Of a stretch of DNA of 64,000 nt, positions 1 through 7,654 are shown one piece after another. Numbering within the stretch: position 1 is the stretch's first letter; each line of letters opens with the position of its first letter. The DNA comes from Bacteroidales bacterium (GTDB lineage: Bacteria; Bacteroidota; Bacteroidia; Bacteroidales; FEN-979). The notes below the pieces were generated by a model. That model was given only the letters and a program-made list of their open reading frames with translations, searched no databases and had not been told where the DNA came from. Both the position numbers and the translations under genes were made by a program. The stretch lies in the NCBI GenBank assembly GCA_025355465.1, contig JANXZO010000059.1, positions 1 through 64,000 on the forward strand, in the 5' to 3' direction.

Positions 1-2
1 GG

Positions 3-200
3 GTTCTGACAGAAAGACTGGAAAACGATGGCGACATTCCACTATTATCAGTAAACGATATCCGAATTCTGATTGCAAAAGAAATAAGGTCAAGATTCGA
101 TTATGACTGTGATGAAAAACGCGGAGAACAGTTGGAGAAAAGGCATCGGCAGAGACAGAACGACATCAACAGATATTATGAATTCAATTTACCAAAGTAG
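3..200 (+). CDS. C-terminal fragment of an unidentified protein
   Basis: An open frame enters from the left edge and runs to a TAG at 198-200, giving the last 65 residues of a protein whose start lies outside the window. The tail is strongly charged, with many Arg, Lys, Glu and Asp, and ends in NRYYEFNLPK. I recognise no family. No other frame is open through this stretch and amino acid use looks protein-like, so I treat it as coding. No function can be assigned. Confidence 0.45.
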   Translation, partial: VLTERLENDGDIPLLSVNDIRILIAKEIRSRFDYDCDEKRGEQLEKRHRQRQNDINRYYEFNLPK

Positions 201-330
201 AATTAGTTACGTTATAGCAAATATAACAACAATTGAAATATACATACATATATTCAATGTCTGCCTTGCCAGGAATTGATTTCTTATCCATTCCGGAGAT
301 ATGGCTAAGTCTCTTGTGTATTAAATATTT

Positions 331-368
331 TCTCAATACATTGAGAAAATTTACTCAGTATATTGAGA
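331..368. promoter_or_regulatory. Two tandem palindromes, probable operators
   Basis: TCTCAATACATTGAGA (331-346) is a perfect 7-bp inverted repeat around AC. ACTCAGTATATTGAGA (353-368) is a second, slightly imperfect copy. They start 22 bp apart, about two helical turns, and lie immediately upstream of the -7 element at 376-383. This is the layout expected of a dimeric repressor binding twice across the promoter of the downstream ATPase. The regulator is not known. Confidence 0.6.
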
Positions 369-375
369 TATTTAT

Positions 376-383
376 TATTTTTG
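376..383 (+). promoter_or_regulatory. Bacteroidota -7 promoter element for the DUF4143 ATPase
   Basis: TATTTTTG matches TAnnTTTG and lies 16 bases before the ATG at 400, which predicts a very short leader. The expected -33 region is occupied by the palindromes at 331-368. No TTTG is seen there. Confidence 0.55.
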
Positions 384-399
384 TGAAAAAAGTAAAGAG

Positions 400-1599
400 A
401 TGTTTAAGCGCTCGTACTATAAGATTATCGAACAGAGACTTGGTTTTTCGAGACAATTTATACAGGTCCTCATGGGACCAAGACAGGTTGGAAAGACAAC
501 TGTAATCCGCCAGTTACTTGAAGATTACCCTTTTCCGTGGCACTATGCCTCGGCCGATGACGCCACATCGACACAATGGCTGGCCCAGCAATGGGAGACC
601 ATCAGGATCAAACTGAAGGCATCCGGAGCAGAGGAGGTTTTACTGGTGATTGACGAGATTCAGAAAATAGCGGATTGGAGCAACCAGGTAAAAATTCATT
701 GGGACAGAGACACGTTTGATAGAATCCCGGTAAAAGTCATTCTTCTGGGATCGTCACAACTATTAATTCAAAATGGATTAAGCGAATCCCTTGCCGGCAG
801 GTTTGAGGTCCTTTATCTGCCGCATTGGTCGTTCAGGGAAATGAAAGAAGCCTTCAATTTTTCCCTGGATGAATTTATCTGGTTTGGCGGATATCCTGGT
901 TCATCGTCCCTTATTGGAGATGAAAAGCGATGGAAAGATTACATCCGGCATTCGCTTATCGAGACCACGCTGATGAGAGACATTCTCTTGCTGGCCCGAA
1001 TTGATAAACCGATTCTGTTAAGGAATTTGTTTGAGCTCGCTTGTTCCTGGTCAGGTCAAATTCTTTCATATAACAAGATGATCGGTCAGTTGCAGGATGC
1101 CGGGAATACGACCACCCTCGCTAATTATCTGCATCTGCTGAAAGGAGCAGGACTTGTCACCGGATTGGAAAAATTCTCACAGAATTTAATCCGCCAGCGT
1201 TCGTCCAGCCCGAAGTTACAGGTATTCAACACAGCATTAATGTCAGCCCTGAGCCCGCTCACCAGGGACGAATCCAGGAAACAGCCGGATATCTGGGGAA
1301 GATGGTTCGAGTCGGCAATCGGTACGCATCTTCTCAACCATTCTCTGACTGACGGTTACGAGCTCAATTATTGGAGGGAGGGGAACCATGAAGTTGATTT
1401 CATTCTTCATAGAGGAAAAAAAGTCATTGCGATGGAGGTGAAAAGCGGCAAAGTGAGGTCAATCAAAGGGATTGATGTTTTCACGAAAAAGTACAACCCC
1501 GCAAAAGTTCTCCTTGTCGGAAGAGAAGGGATTCCGGCTGAAGAATTTCTGATGTTATCACCGTCTGTGATGTTCGACAAAGTAAATTCCTTTACTTAA
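400..1599 (+). CDS. AAA-type ATPase with C-terminal DUF4143 domain
   Basis: This 399-residue protein belongs to the AAA_14/DUF4143 group of bacterial and archaeal ATPases, whose role is largely unknown. Walker A is GPRQVGKTT at residues 26-34, and Walker B is LLVIDEIQKI near residue 88. The C-terminal third has the DUF4143 layout, including GRWFESAIG and a stretch reading EVDFIL, then EVKSG. That D...ExK spacing resembles the PD-(D/E)XK nuclease fold. There is no signal peptide or membrane segment, so it should be cytosolic. The gene stands alone, with its own promoter and twin palindromes upstream. Start chosen at ATG 400 because it places the ATP-binding domain at the usual distance from the N-terminus. 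The family assignment is secure; the function is not. Confidence 0.85.
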   Translation: MFKRSYYKIIEQRLGFSRQFIQVLMGPRQVGKTTVIRQLLEDYPFPWHYASADDATSTQWLAQQWETIRIKLKASGAEEVLLVIDEIQKIADWSNQVKIHWDRDTFDRIPVKVILLGSSQLLIQNGLSESLAGRFEVLYLPHWSFREMKEAFNFSLDEFIWFGGYPGSSSLIGDEKRWKDYIRHSLIETTLMRDILLLARIDKPILLRNLFELACSWSGQILSYNKMIGQLQDAGNTTTLANYLHLLKGAGLVTGLEKFSQNLIRQRSSSPKLQVFNTALMSALSPLTRDESRKQPDIWGRWFESAIGTHLLNHSLTDGYELNYWREGNHEVDFILHRGKKVIAMEVKSGKVRSIKGIDVFTKKYNPAKVLLVGREGIPAEEFLMLSPSVMFDKVNSFT

Positions 1600-1659
1600 A
1601 CTGCTGCAATCGACCGTGACGGCGTCTTCATGGGAGGGAGGTAATGTCGAATCCTTTTA

Positions 1660-1667
1660 TATCTTTG
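1660..1667 (+). promoter_or_regulatory. -7 promoter element before the 219-residue secreted protein
   Basis: TATCTTTG matches TAnnTTTG and ends 27 bases before the ATG at 1695. It supports that start over an in-frame start further upstream at 1644, which would lie before the predicted transcription start. Confidence 0.5.
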
Positions 1668-1694
1668 TGTTATGAGATGTTACGCTTCGTTCGA

Positions 1695-2354
1695 ATGAAA
1701 ACCCTTCTATCCGCTGTTTTTCTTATCATCCTGATTTCAACCGTACAGGGACAGGATATGATCTATCTTAAAAACGGCAATGTGATCCGCTGCAAAATCA
1801 ACGAGATCAAAACGGACCTCATCCTGTACAACAGAACCGACATCACCAACAGCCCTGAATGTGAGGTGAAAAAGGAGGAGGTGATCCAGGTGAAGTACAA
1901 AAACAAAGTGTTGGATAAATCAGATCCCGGATTTCAGCGGGTCATGCGCGACAGTCTGTCAGGAAACCGGGATACGGCGACTTTTGCGATGATCTATATC
2001 GTTTTCGACCCGGCTGAAACGACGCAGATTTTTCCGGTTTATATCGGAGGTAAATATGTTTGTACCCTCCGGCATCATTCGCGGCTTGCCGATAAAATTT
2101 TTTCGCAGGGACAAACGGAGATTTCAAGGATTTCAAACGACCGGACCGGTCCTTCGAAGATGCTGAATTTAAGGCATGGTTGTACGTATGCAATTGCAGT
2201 AGGGGTAAAGGATGAACAGATCACCGAACCCGGCCGGCGCTTCTATATGACGGTTTATGAAGATCAGGCTGCAGCGAAGAGTTTCATTGAGCAGTATTAT
2301 CAGGGTTTCGACCTGTATGCCTCGGATGACCATCACCTGACAGAGAAATTGTAA
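1695..2354 (+). CDS. Secreted protein of unknown function
   Basis: A 219-residue protein with a clear signal peptide (MKTLLSAVFLIILISTVQGQ). It is followed by a short beta-type module, DMIYLKNGNVIRCKINEIK, of a kind common at the N-terminus of secreted Bacteroidota proteins of unknown role. The rest has no motif I recognise. The start at 1695 is chosen over the in-frame 1644 start because it begins exactly at the signal peptide and sits just after a promoter element. It is followed 35 bases later by the marC-like gene on the same strand and may be co-transcribed with it. No function is proposed. Confidence 0.75.
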   Translation: MKTLLSAVFLIILISTVQGQDMIYLKNGNVIRCKINEIKTDLILYNRTDITNSPECEVKKEEVIQVKYKNKVLDKSDPGFQRVMRDSLSGNRDTATFAMIYIVFDPAETTQIFPVYIGGKYVCTLRHHSRLADKIFSQGQTEISRISNDRTGPSKMLNLRHGCTYAIAVGVKDEQITEPGRRFYMTVYEDQAAAKSFIEQYYQGFDLYASDDHHLTEKL

Positions 2355-2389
2355 AGTAACCATTAACCCATCATCATAACACCGACACC

Positions 2390-3016
2390 ATGCAGGACCT
2401 TTCGTTTCAGCACTATCTACTGGGTTTGTTTGCTGTAGCCAACAACATTCCCGCGATTCCGATCTACCTGAACCTGATCCAGGGGTTATCGCCGGCGGAG
2501 CGTAATAAAATATGCAATGTCGCCTCCCTGGCTGCCTTCCTCACGATGATTATCTCCATGGTGACGGGCATGGGGATTCTATCATTTTTCGGCATCAGTG
2601 TAAGCGCATTCCGGATTGCAGGAGGCTTATTGTTGCTGGCTACCGGGTTTTCCATGATGAATTCTGTGAAAAAGTCAATCAAAGAGGCAGGTGCAAACAC
2701 ACTTGCAAAGAGCATCTCCACAGCTATTATTCCCATCGCCATCCCGCTAACCACAGGTGCAGGAACCATGTCGACGGTGATTCTTTTTACGCAGGACATG
2801 AATCATTTTCAATACCTTGAATTGAAACTTCTTTCCGCCATCGTGGTGATGTCGGTGATTAACTATCTTGCCTTTCGTTATGCACCCAAACTGGTGAACC
2901 TTGTGGGCCCGACAGGGATGGATGTGATGACCAAAATTTTCGGACTTATTACCATTGCGTTGGGTGTGCAGTTCATCCTGACAGGTCTGGGTGGTGCATT
3001 TCCAAAAATTTTGTAG
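2390..3016 (+). CDS. MarC family integral membrane protein
   Basis: At 208 residues it matches the MarC/UPF0056 family in length and character: about six hydrophobic segments spread over the whole protein, with FRIAGGLLLLATGFSMM in the middle and a second half starting IPIAIPLTTGAGTMSTVI. MarC proteins sit in the inner membrane. The original link to multiple antibiotic resistance was not upheld, and their substrate is unknown. The gene lies between a secreted protein and a sensor kinase, with no obvious functional tie to either. The family call is firm; no activity can be inferred. Confidence 0.88.
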   Translation: MQDLSFQHYLLGLFAVANNIPAIPIYLNLIQGLSPAERNKICNVASLAAFLTMIISMVTGMGILSFFGISVSAFRIAGGLLLLATGFSMMNSVKKSIKEAGANTLAKSISTAIIPIAIPLTTGAGTMSTVILFTQDMNHFQYLELKLLSAIVVMSVINYLAFRYAPKLVNLVGPTGMDVMTKIFGLITIALGVQFILTGLGGAFPKIL

Positions 3017-3112
3017 CTGAAATCAATGGGTTTCCGGACCCTCCTGGGAATTCATATCTGCATATTTTTCAGCACAGTAGGGAAGGAGCATTGAACCTGA
3101 CTGCTTTTTTAA

Positions 3113-3120
3113 TATTTTTG
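3113..3120 (+). promoter_or_regulatory. -7 promoter element before the PAS histidine kinase
   Basis: TATTTTTG matches TAnnTTTG, 76 bases before the ATG at 3197. A loose TTGA at 3091-3094 lies 18 bases upstream. Confidence 0.4.
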
Positions 3121-3196
3121 ACAAAATTTTCGGCAACAGGAGCCGGATGAATTTTGGAAATCTGTGTATTTTGCACAGCCTTATCTGACACGTAAG

Positions 3197-4939
3197 ATGG
3201 TTAAAATCGACAAGAAATACCAGATGTTTGTTGAGTTTGGTATTGATGCGTTTTTTCAGGGCGACCATGACGGTAACCTGATCTTCGTGAATGAAAAGGC
3301 ATGTCTGCTTACCGGATATTCCCGGGCTGAACTCCTGAAAAAGAATATCAGCGAACTTTTCAGCAAACAGATCTTAACGGAAAAGCCGCTGAATTACGAG
3401 CGGCTTAAAAAAGGGGAAACCTTAAAAACTGAACGGGAAATAATCACCAGGGATGGCGTTTCTATCACTGTGGAGATGAATTCCAACCGGCTTCCCGACG
3501 GATCTTATCAGGCTTTTTTCCGGGATATCACGGAACGGAAAATAGCGGAAGCCGCCCTTGTTGCCTCCGAACGAAAATACCGGAAGCTCCACAACAGCAT
3601 GATGGATGGATACGTATTCGTTCGGATGAACGGTACCATTGTCGACAGCAATGTTGAATTTCAGAAGATGGTAGGGTTTACGCCCGCCGAGCTGATCATG
3701 CTCAGTTACGTTGACCTCACCCCCTTGAAATGGCATTCCATGGAAGAGCAGATCGTGAAGGATCAGATCTTACCTCATGGACATTCCGAAGTATATCAAA
3801 AGGAATACAAAAAAAAGGACGGAACTATATTTCCGGTGGAACTGAGAACATTTCTTGTTCATAATGAAGATTGCGAACCTGAAGGAATGTGGGCCATTGT
3901 GAGAGACATCACCAGACGGCACGAAACGGAAGAGACCATCCGGGAATCGGAAGAGAAATTCCGCAGTATTGTTGAGTCGTCACCCACCTCCATGTATTTC
4001 TACCGTCTTGAACCCGATGGCAGACTGGTTCTTACAGGCGCCAATCCGGCTGCGGAAAGAACCATTGGAATAGCACATAAATTATTGATTGGCAAAACGA
4101 TAGAGGAGGCTTTTCCAAACCTGGCCTCAACCGATATCCCGGCCATGTATAAGAAAGTGGCCAGTGGCGAACTCTCTGATCAGACCTTCGAGATACAATA
4201 TTCTGATGAACGTTTTTCGGGATATTATGAGGTGTATGTTTTCAAGACCGGGAATGCTGCGATTGCCGTGGATTTCGTTGACATCACCGGCCGGAAGCAT
4301 GCCGAAGAGATGAATCAGCGGAGCGCCGAGCAAAAAAGCATACTGCTCCGTGAAATCCACCACAGGGTCAAGAATAACCTTGCCATTGTGATCAGTCTGT
4401 TGAATTTTCAACTCCGGAGAAACGAGGACCCCGAGCTAAGCCGGATGATCCGCGACATTCAGTTGCGCATCCGCTCCATGGCCCTGATCCATGAACATCT
4501 GTACAGTTCTGAAAATCTCGACCGGATCCCGCTGGCTACCTATATCCAGTCACTCTCCTCAATTATCATGAGCGCATTCAGCGGACATCGGATCACACTG
4601 AAAACGAACCTTTGTGCCCTTGATGTGGGTATTGAAACTGCACTGCCCATCGGACTTATCATCAATGAATTGCTGACAAATGCCTTTAAATATGCCTTCC
4701 CCGGTAACCAGAATGGAACCATCAGCCTCGAACTCGAAGCCAATAAAGAAGACTGGTGTACACTCGTCGTGAAGGATGACGGCATCGGAATCCCGGAGGA
4801 TATTACGATAGAATCTGAAAAATCTCTTGGGATGTATATCGTTGGACTGCTGGCAGAACAACTTGACGGAGGCGTGGAGATCGTCAGAAACGAAGGTACC
4901 ACCTTCATCATCCGCTTCAAAAATCTAATCAGGACCTGA
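3197..4939 (+). CDS. Soluble PAS sensor histidine kinase (HisKA_2 type)
   Basis: About 580 residues with three PAS domains in a row (roughly 10-115, 125-245 and 255-370), then a HisKA_2 dimerisation/phosphoacceptor domain and a HATPase_c domain. The phosphoacceptor region reads [10 protein letters not shown], with the paired His at 388-389. The ATP lid carries [14 protein letters not shown] and DDGIGIP. No membrane segment is present, so signals are sensed in the cytosol, perhaps through PAS-bound ligands. No response regulator is encoded nearby, so the partner must be elsewhere. A GTG at 3164 is an in-frame alternative start; the ATG at 3197 is preferred because the added residues look unlike a domain. 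The gene converges on the transglutaminase-like gene with 8 bases between stops. Confidence 0.88.
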   Translation: MVKIDKKYQMFVEFGIDAFFQGDHDGNLIFVNEKACLLTGYSRAELLKKNISELFSKQILTEKPLNYERLKKGETLKTEREIITRDGVSITVEMNSNRLPDGSYQAFFRDITERKIAEAALVASERKYRKLHNSMMDGYVFVRMNGTIVDSNVEFQKMVGFTPAELIMLSYVDLTPLKWHSMEEQIVKDQILPHGHSEVYQKEYKKKDGTIFPVELRTFLVHNEDCEPEGMWAIVRDITRRHETEETIRESEEKFRSIVESSPTSMYFYRLEPDGRLVLTGANPAAERTIGIAHKLLIGKTIEEAFPNLASTDIPAMYKKVASGELSDQTFEIQYSDERFSGYYEVYVFKTGNAAIAVDFVDITGRKHAEEMNQRSAEQKSILLREIHHRVKNNLAIVISLLNFQLRRNEDPELSRMIRDIQLRIRSMALIHEHLYSSENLDRIPLATYIQSLSSIIMSAFSGHRITLKTNLCALDVGIETALPIGLIINELLTNAFKYAFPGNQNGTISLELEANKEDWCTLVVKDDGIGIPEDITIESEKSLGMYIVGLLAEQLDGGVEIVRNEGTTFIIRFKNLIRT

Positions 4940-4947
4940 ACACGCCA

Positions 4948-7620
4948 TCAGGGTTTCATCAACCGTGTAAGATCATCTCCGATCCCGATCCGGTAACCTT
5001 CGGAGAGGTAGATGACCTCGCTTTTTGGATTTAGGTAAAGGATGACAGGCAAACTCGCCCCCAGCGTTCTGTTTAGGCTGGTGCCGGTATATTTTAAGGC
5101 CGACTGACCAGCCACACGATAAATAAGCCCTGCCGGCATTTCGCTGCCGTGGAGTGCAATAAAACCAGCCTTCTCCGCCTCCGATCTGAACAAGAGGATG
5201 ATATTTCCCTTCCAGCCCGAAAATTCCGCAGATTTCAGCTTCAGGTCGGCAATAAAATGGCGGGAAGGTTCCTTATCCGGCTCCATGAATGCAATGACGA
5301 ACCCCTTGCCGGCATTGAGCTGCATGGGTTTGCCTTCAGTATTCTCCCGGAAAAATTGTTTTGTGTCGATGGTACCGATGACAGGCAATGGTGCGGTGTT
5401 TTTGCGCAGGGTGATGACCTGCTCCGTTTTCATATCCGGTGAAATGTTGAAAAACCTGAGATCGGCCAGAACAGTTCCCCCGGCTACCCTGTTGCCTGTT
5501 ACCAGCAGATAATATCCGGGTGTTAGTTCCAGACTGCATGGAAAAGCGTTAAACCGGTCATCATACTCATAATCGAGCGAACGGAAAAAGCCATGGTCGA
5601 ATTTTTCGATGGTGAAATGGGTGAAGTACTCGGGTTTACGGTCGTTTTTAGGATCGGAAGAGAGTTGCAGCGTTCCACGTTGTCCGGGCAGCGCCACTTT
5701 GGATTCGAATACTACATCTGTCCATTTCGCGTCTAAAAAATATTGCGGAACCCTGCTTCCCGGCTCGAGACGTGCAGCAATGCCAAAACTGCGACAGAGC
5801 GCCACAAAAAGTATTTCGCGGGAATGCGATTCTGCTGTTCTCAACTCATAGGCGCCGACAGGAGTAAGCGGGGCGCGGCCGTAGTTCGATACAAGGTCTG
5901 GTTTGATGTTGGCAAGAATCCAGGACCTGATGAGGCCGGGATCGCGCCTTGCCGAATCGATGAAGGCTGGCCGGAATGCCTTCTGAAAGTATTGTTTGTA
6001 GGGCCGAAGCCATTCATTGTCGACCCTGGGGGAGAGGATACAGTTGACAAACAGCTCGTTGTTTCCCGACCACGATTTGAGCTCCGGTGAAAATCTGAGG
6101 TTGTCCTCAAGCACGGCCGGGGTTATATCGTGCAGATCCTTTTCCGAGATCGATGAGAGCACCGGAAAAATCATTGATTTCCGGTCACTGGCCACGCCTG
6201 AAACAAAATCGATGATCTCACGCCAGTTACCGCGGCTCTTCCGGAGAAACGACCACAAGGTATCCTTGTTCAGTTTCAAGTTGGCTGCCAGTCTGAAGGA
6301 TTTTAATGAGTCGATGAAAGTAGCCTCGTAATTTCCGCGGATTTTATCTTCAAAGGCAACCCTTTTGGAGTTCTCTGCCTTATGGGATTCTGGGACAGCG
6401 TTACCGGTGCTTTGCTCTGGCGGAGGAACCAGGTCTAATTCAAGTGAATATTGCTTACCGGCAGTGAGGTTAAGGACAATTTCAGCAGTGTCGGTTTGTT
6501 TGACGGTAACCTTCTGAAAACCGTATTTGTCTCCCCTGGAAGCCCAGATGACCAGGTCGCCATAACCCGTAAGCAGGGAGGCGATTCCATTTTTATCGGT
6601 GAAAGTCTTGTGCAACGGATAAAATTCGGCATAATTATACAACTGAAATTCAACGGTGGCGCTATCGAGCGCTCTCCTGTTTTCATCCGTGACCTTTGCA
6701 TAAATCCGGCGGGTGGCGGCATAGTTTGAGAGGATATTGATGCGAGTGAAGAGCGGATCCATCACCAAAACATCTTCAGGGCCTTCATAAGCTCCGAAAA
6801 CATTAGTGTTTACAAGCATGGCCCGTTTTGCCGGACCGGTAAACCAGGCAACATCCAGGTCGGCTTCAGGTTCACAGGCACCGATGTAATGCCACGAACT
6901 ATCCACCCACACCTCTACCCAGGCGTGGTTGTCGTCGCTATGTGCCCAACGCGGCGTGTAGCACTGTCTGGCCGGAATACCGACCGAACGGAGGGCTGCC
7001 ACCGCAAAGGTAGACTCTTCACCGCAACGGCCATAGGCGGTTTTTACCGTGGCCAGTGGGGACGAAGTACGGCCGTCGGTTCCGCGATAGCTTACCTTTT
7101 CGCGGCACCAGTGGTTTACTTCCAGCACCGCCTGTTTCATCGGCATATTTTTTATGCGGTCTTTCAACTCCATAAAGAATACCCAGCGGGAGGAGTCGAG
7201 GTTCTCGTTGTTCACCCGGACGGGAAGTACGAAATGCCGGAAAAGCTTCTCAGGTACCTGTTTCCCCCACGAAAACGTGTCGCGTGCAGCTAGGGATGCT
7301 CTGACATTCCTGAGGTAGAATTCACCGTCATAATCGGCCAGATCGCTGAGCGGCATATATGCATACAGAAATTTCAACGCCTCCTTCTCTGTAAGGGAAA
7401 GGTCGTTATTAAATACCCCGAACAGCTGGTCAGCGCGACTGGCTGCTTCCGTCTTCCTTTTCTCAAACTGTTTCTCCACTTTTTCACGATATGTGCTGTC
7501 GGAGATAAAATGGTTACCCGGGTGACAGGAACTTAACTGAAGCAGCAGCAGAAAACACAGCCACCAGGTACCTCTCCACAAACGGGAAGGCGATGGAAAT
7601 GAATTAAATATTTGAATCAT
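4948..7620 (-). CDS. Transglutaminase-like lipoprotein
   Basis: An 890-residue protein with a lipoprotein signal (LQLSSC) and a transglutaminase-core domain around residues 150-260. The active-site Cys is in YGRCGEES (Cys199) and the His in DDNHAWVEVWVD (His232). A carboxypeptidase-regulatory-like beta domain follows near residues 300-380. A second stretch near residues 600-680 copies the layout of the first core but has lost the Cys and His. Proteins of this type are thought to be surface peptidases or amide-cleaving enzymes rather than cross-linkers. It is last in the run behind the HypD-like enzyme and GH31, 34 bases after GH31, and is probably co-transcribed with them. The substrate is unknown; a role in processing peptides or glycopeptides is inferred from context. 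Confidence 0.8.
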   Translation of the reverse strand: MIQIFNSFPSPSRLWRGTWWLCFLLLLQLSSCHPGNHFISDSTYREKVEKQFEKRKTEAASRADQLFGVFNNDLSLTEKEALKFLYAYMPLSDLADYDGEFYLRNVRASLAARDTFSWGKQVPEKLFRHFVLPVRVNNENLDSSRWVFFMELKDRIKNMPMKQAVLEVNHWCREKVSYRGTDGRTSSPLATVKTAYGRCGEESTFAVAALRSVGIPARQCYTPRWAHSDDNHAWVEVWVDSSWHYIGACEPEADLDVAWFTGPAKRAMLVNTNVFGAYEGPEDVLVMDPLFTRINILSNYAATRRIYAKVTDENRRALDSATVEFQLYNYAEFYPLHKTFTDKNGIASLLTGYGDLVIWASRGDKYGFQKVTVKQTDTAEIVLNLTAGKQYSLELDLVPPPEQSTGNAVPESHKAENSKRVAFEDKIRGNYEATFIDSLKSFRLAANLKLNKDTLWSFLRKSRGNWREIIDFVSGVASDRKSMIFPVLSSISEKDLHDITPAVLEDNLRFSPELKSWSGNNELFVNCILSPRVDNEWLRPYKQYFQKAFRPAFIDSARRDPGLIRSWILANIKPDLVSNYGRAPLTPVGAYELRTAESHSREILFVALCRSFGIAARLEPGSRVPQYFLDAKWTDVVFESKVALPGQRGTLQLSSDPKNDRKPEYFTHFTIEKFDHGFFRSLDYEYDDRFNAFPCSLELTPGYYLLVTGNRVAGGTVLADLRFFNISPDMKTEQVITLRKNTAPLPVIGTIDTKQFFRENTEGKPMQLNAGKGFVIAFMEPDKEPSRHFIADLKLKSAEFSGWKGNIILLFRSEAEKAGFIALHGSEMPAGLIYRVAGQSALKYTGTSLNRTLGASLPVILYLNPKSEVIYLSEGYRIGIGDDLTRLMKP

Positions 7621-7654
7621 AGTAATTTAGATTTTCAGATCTCTTCCGTGCATT

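Noticed and set aside
211-227. Hairpin GTTATA-GCAAA-TATAAC after the partial first gene
   Set aside because: Short AT-rich stem with no T tract; too weak to call a terminator.
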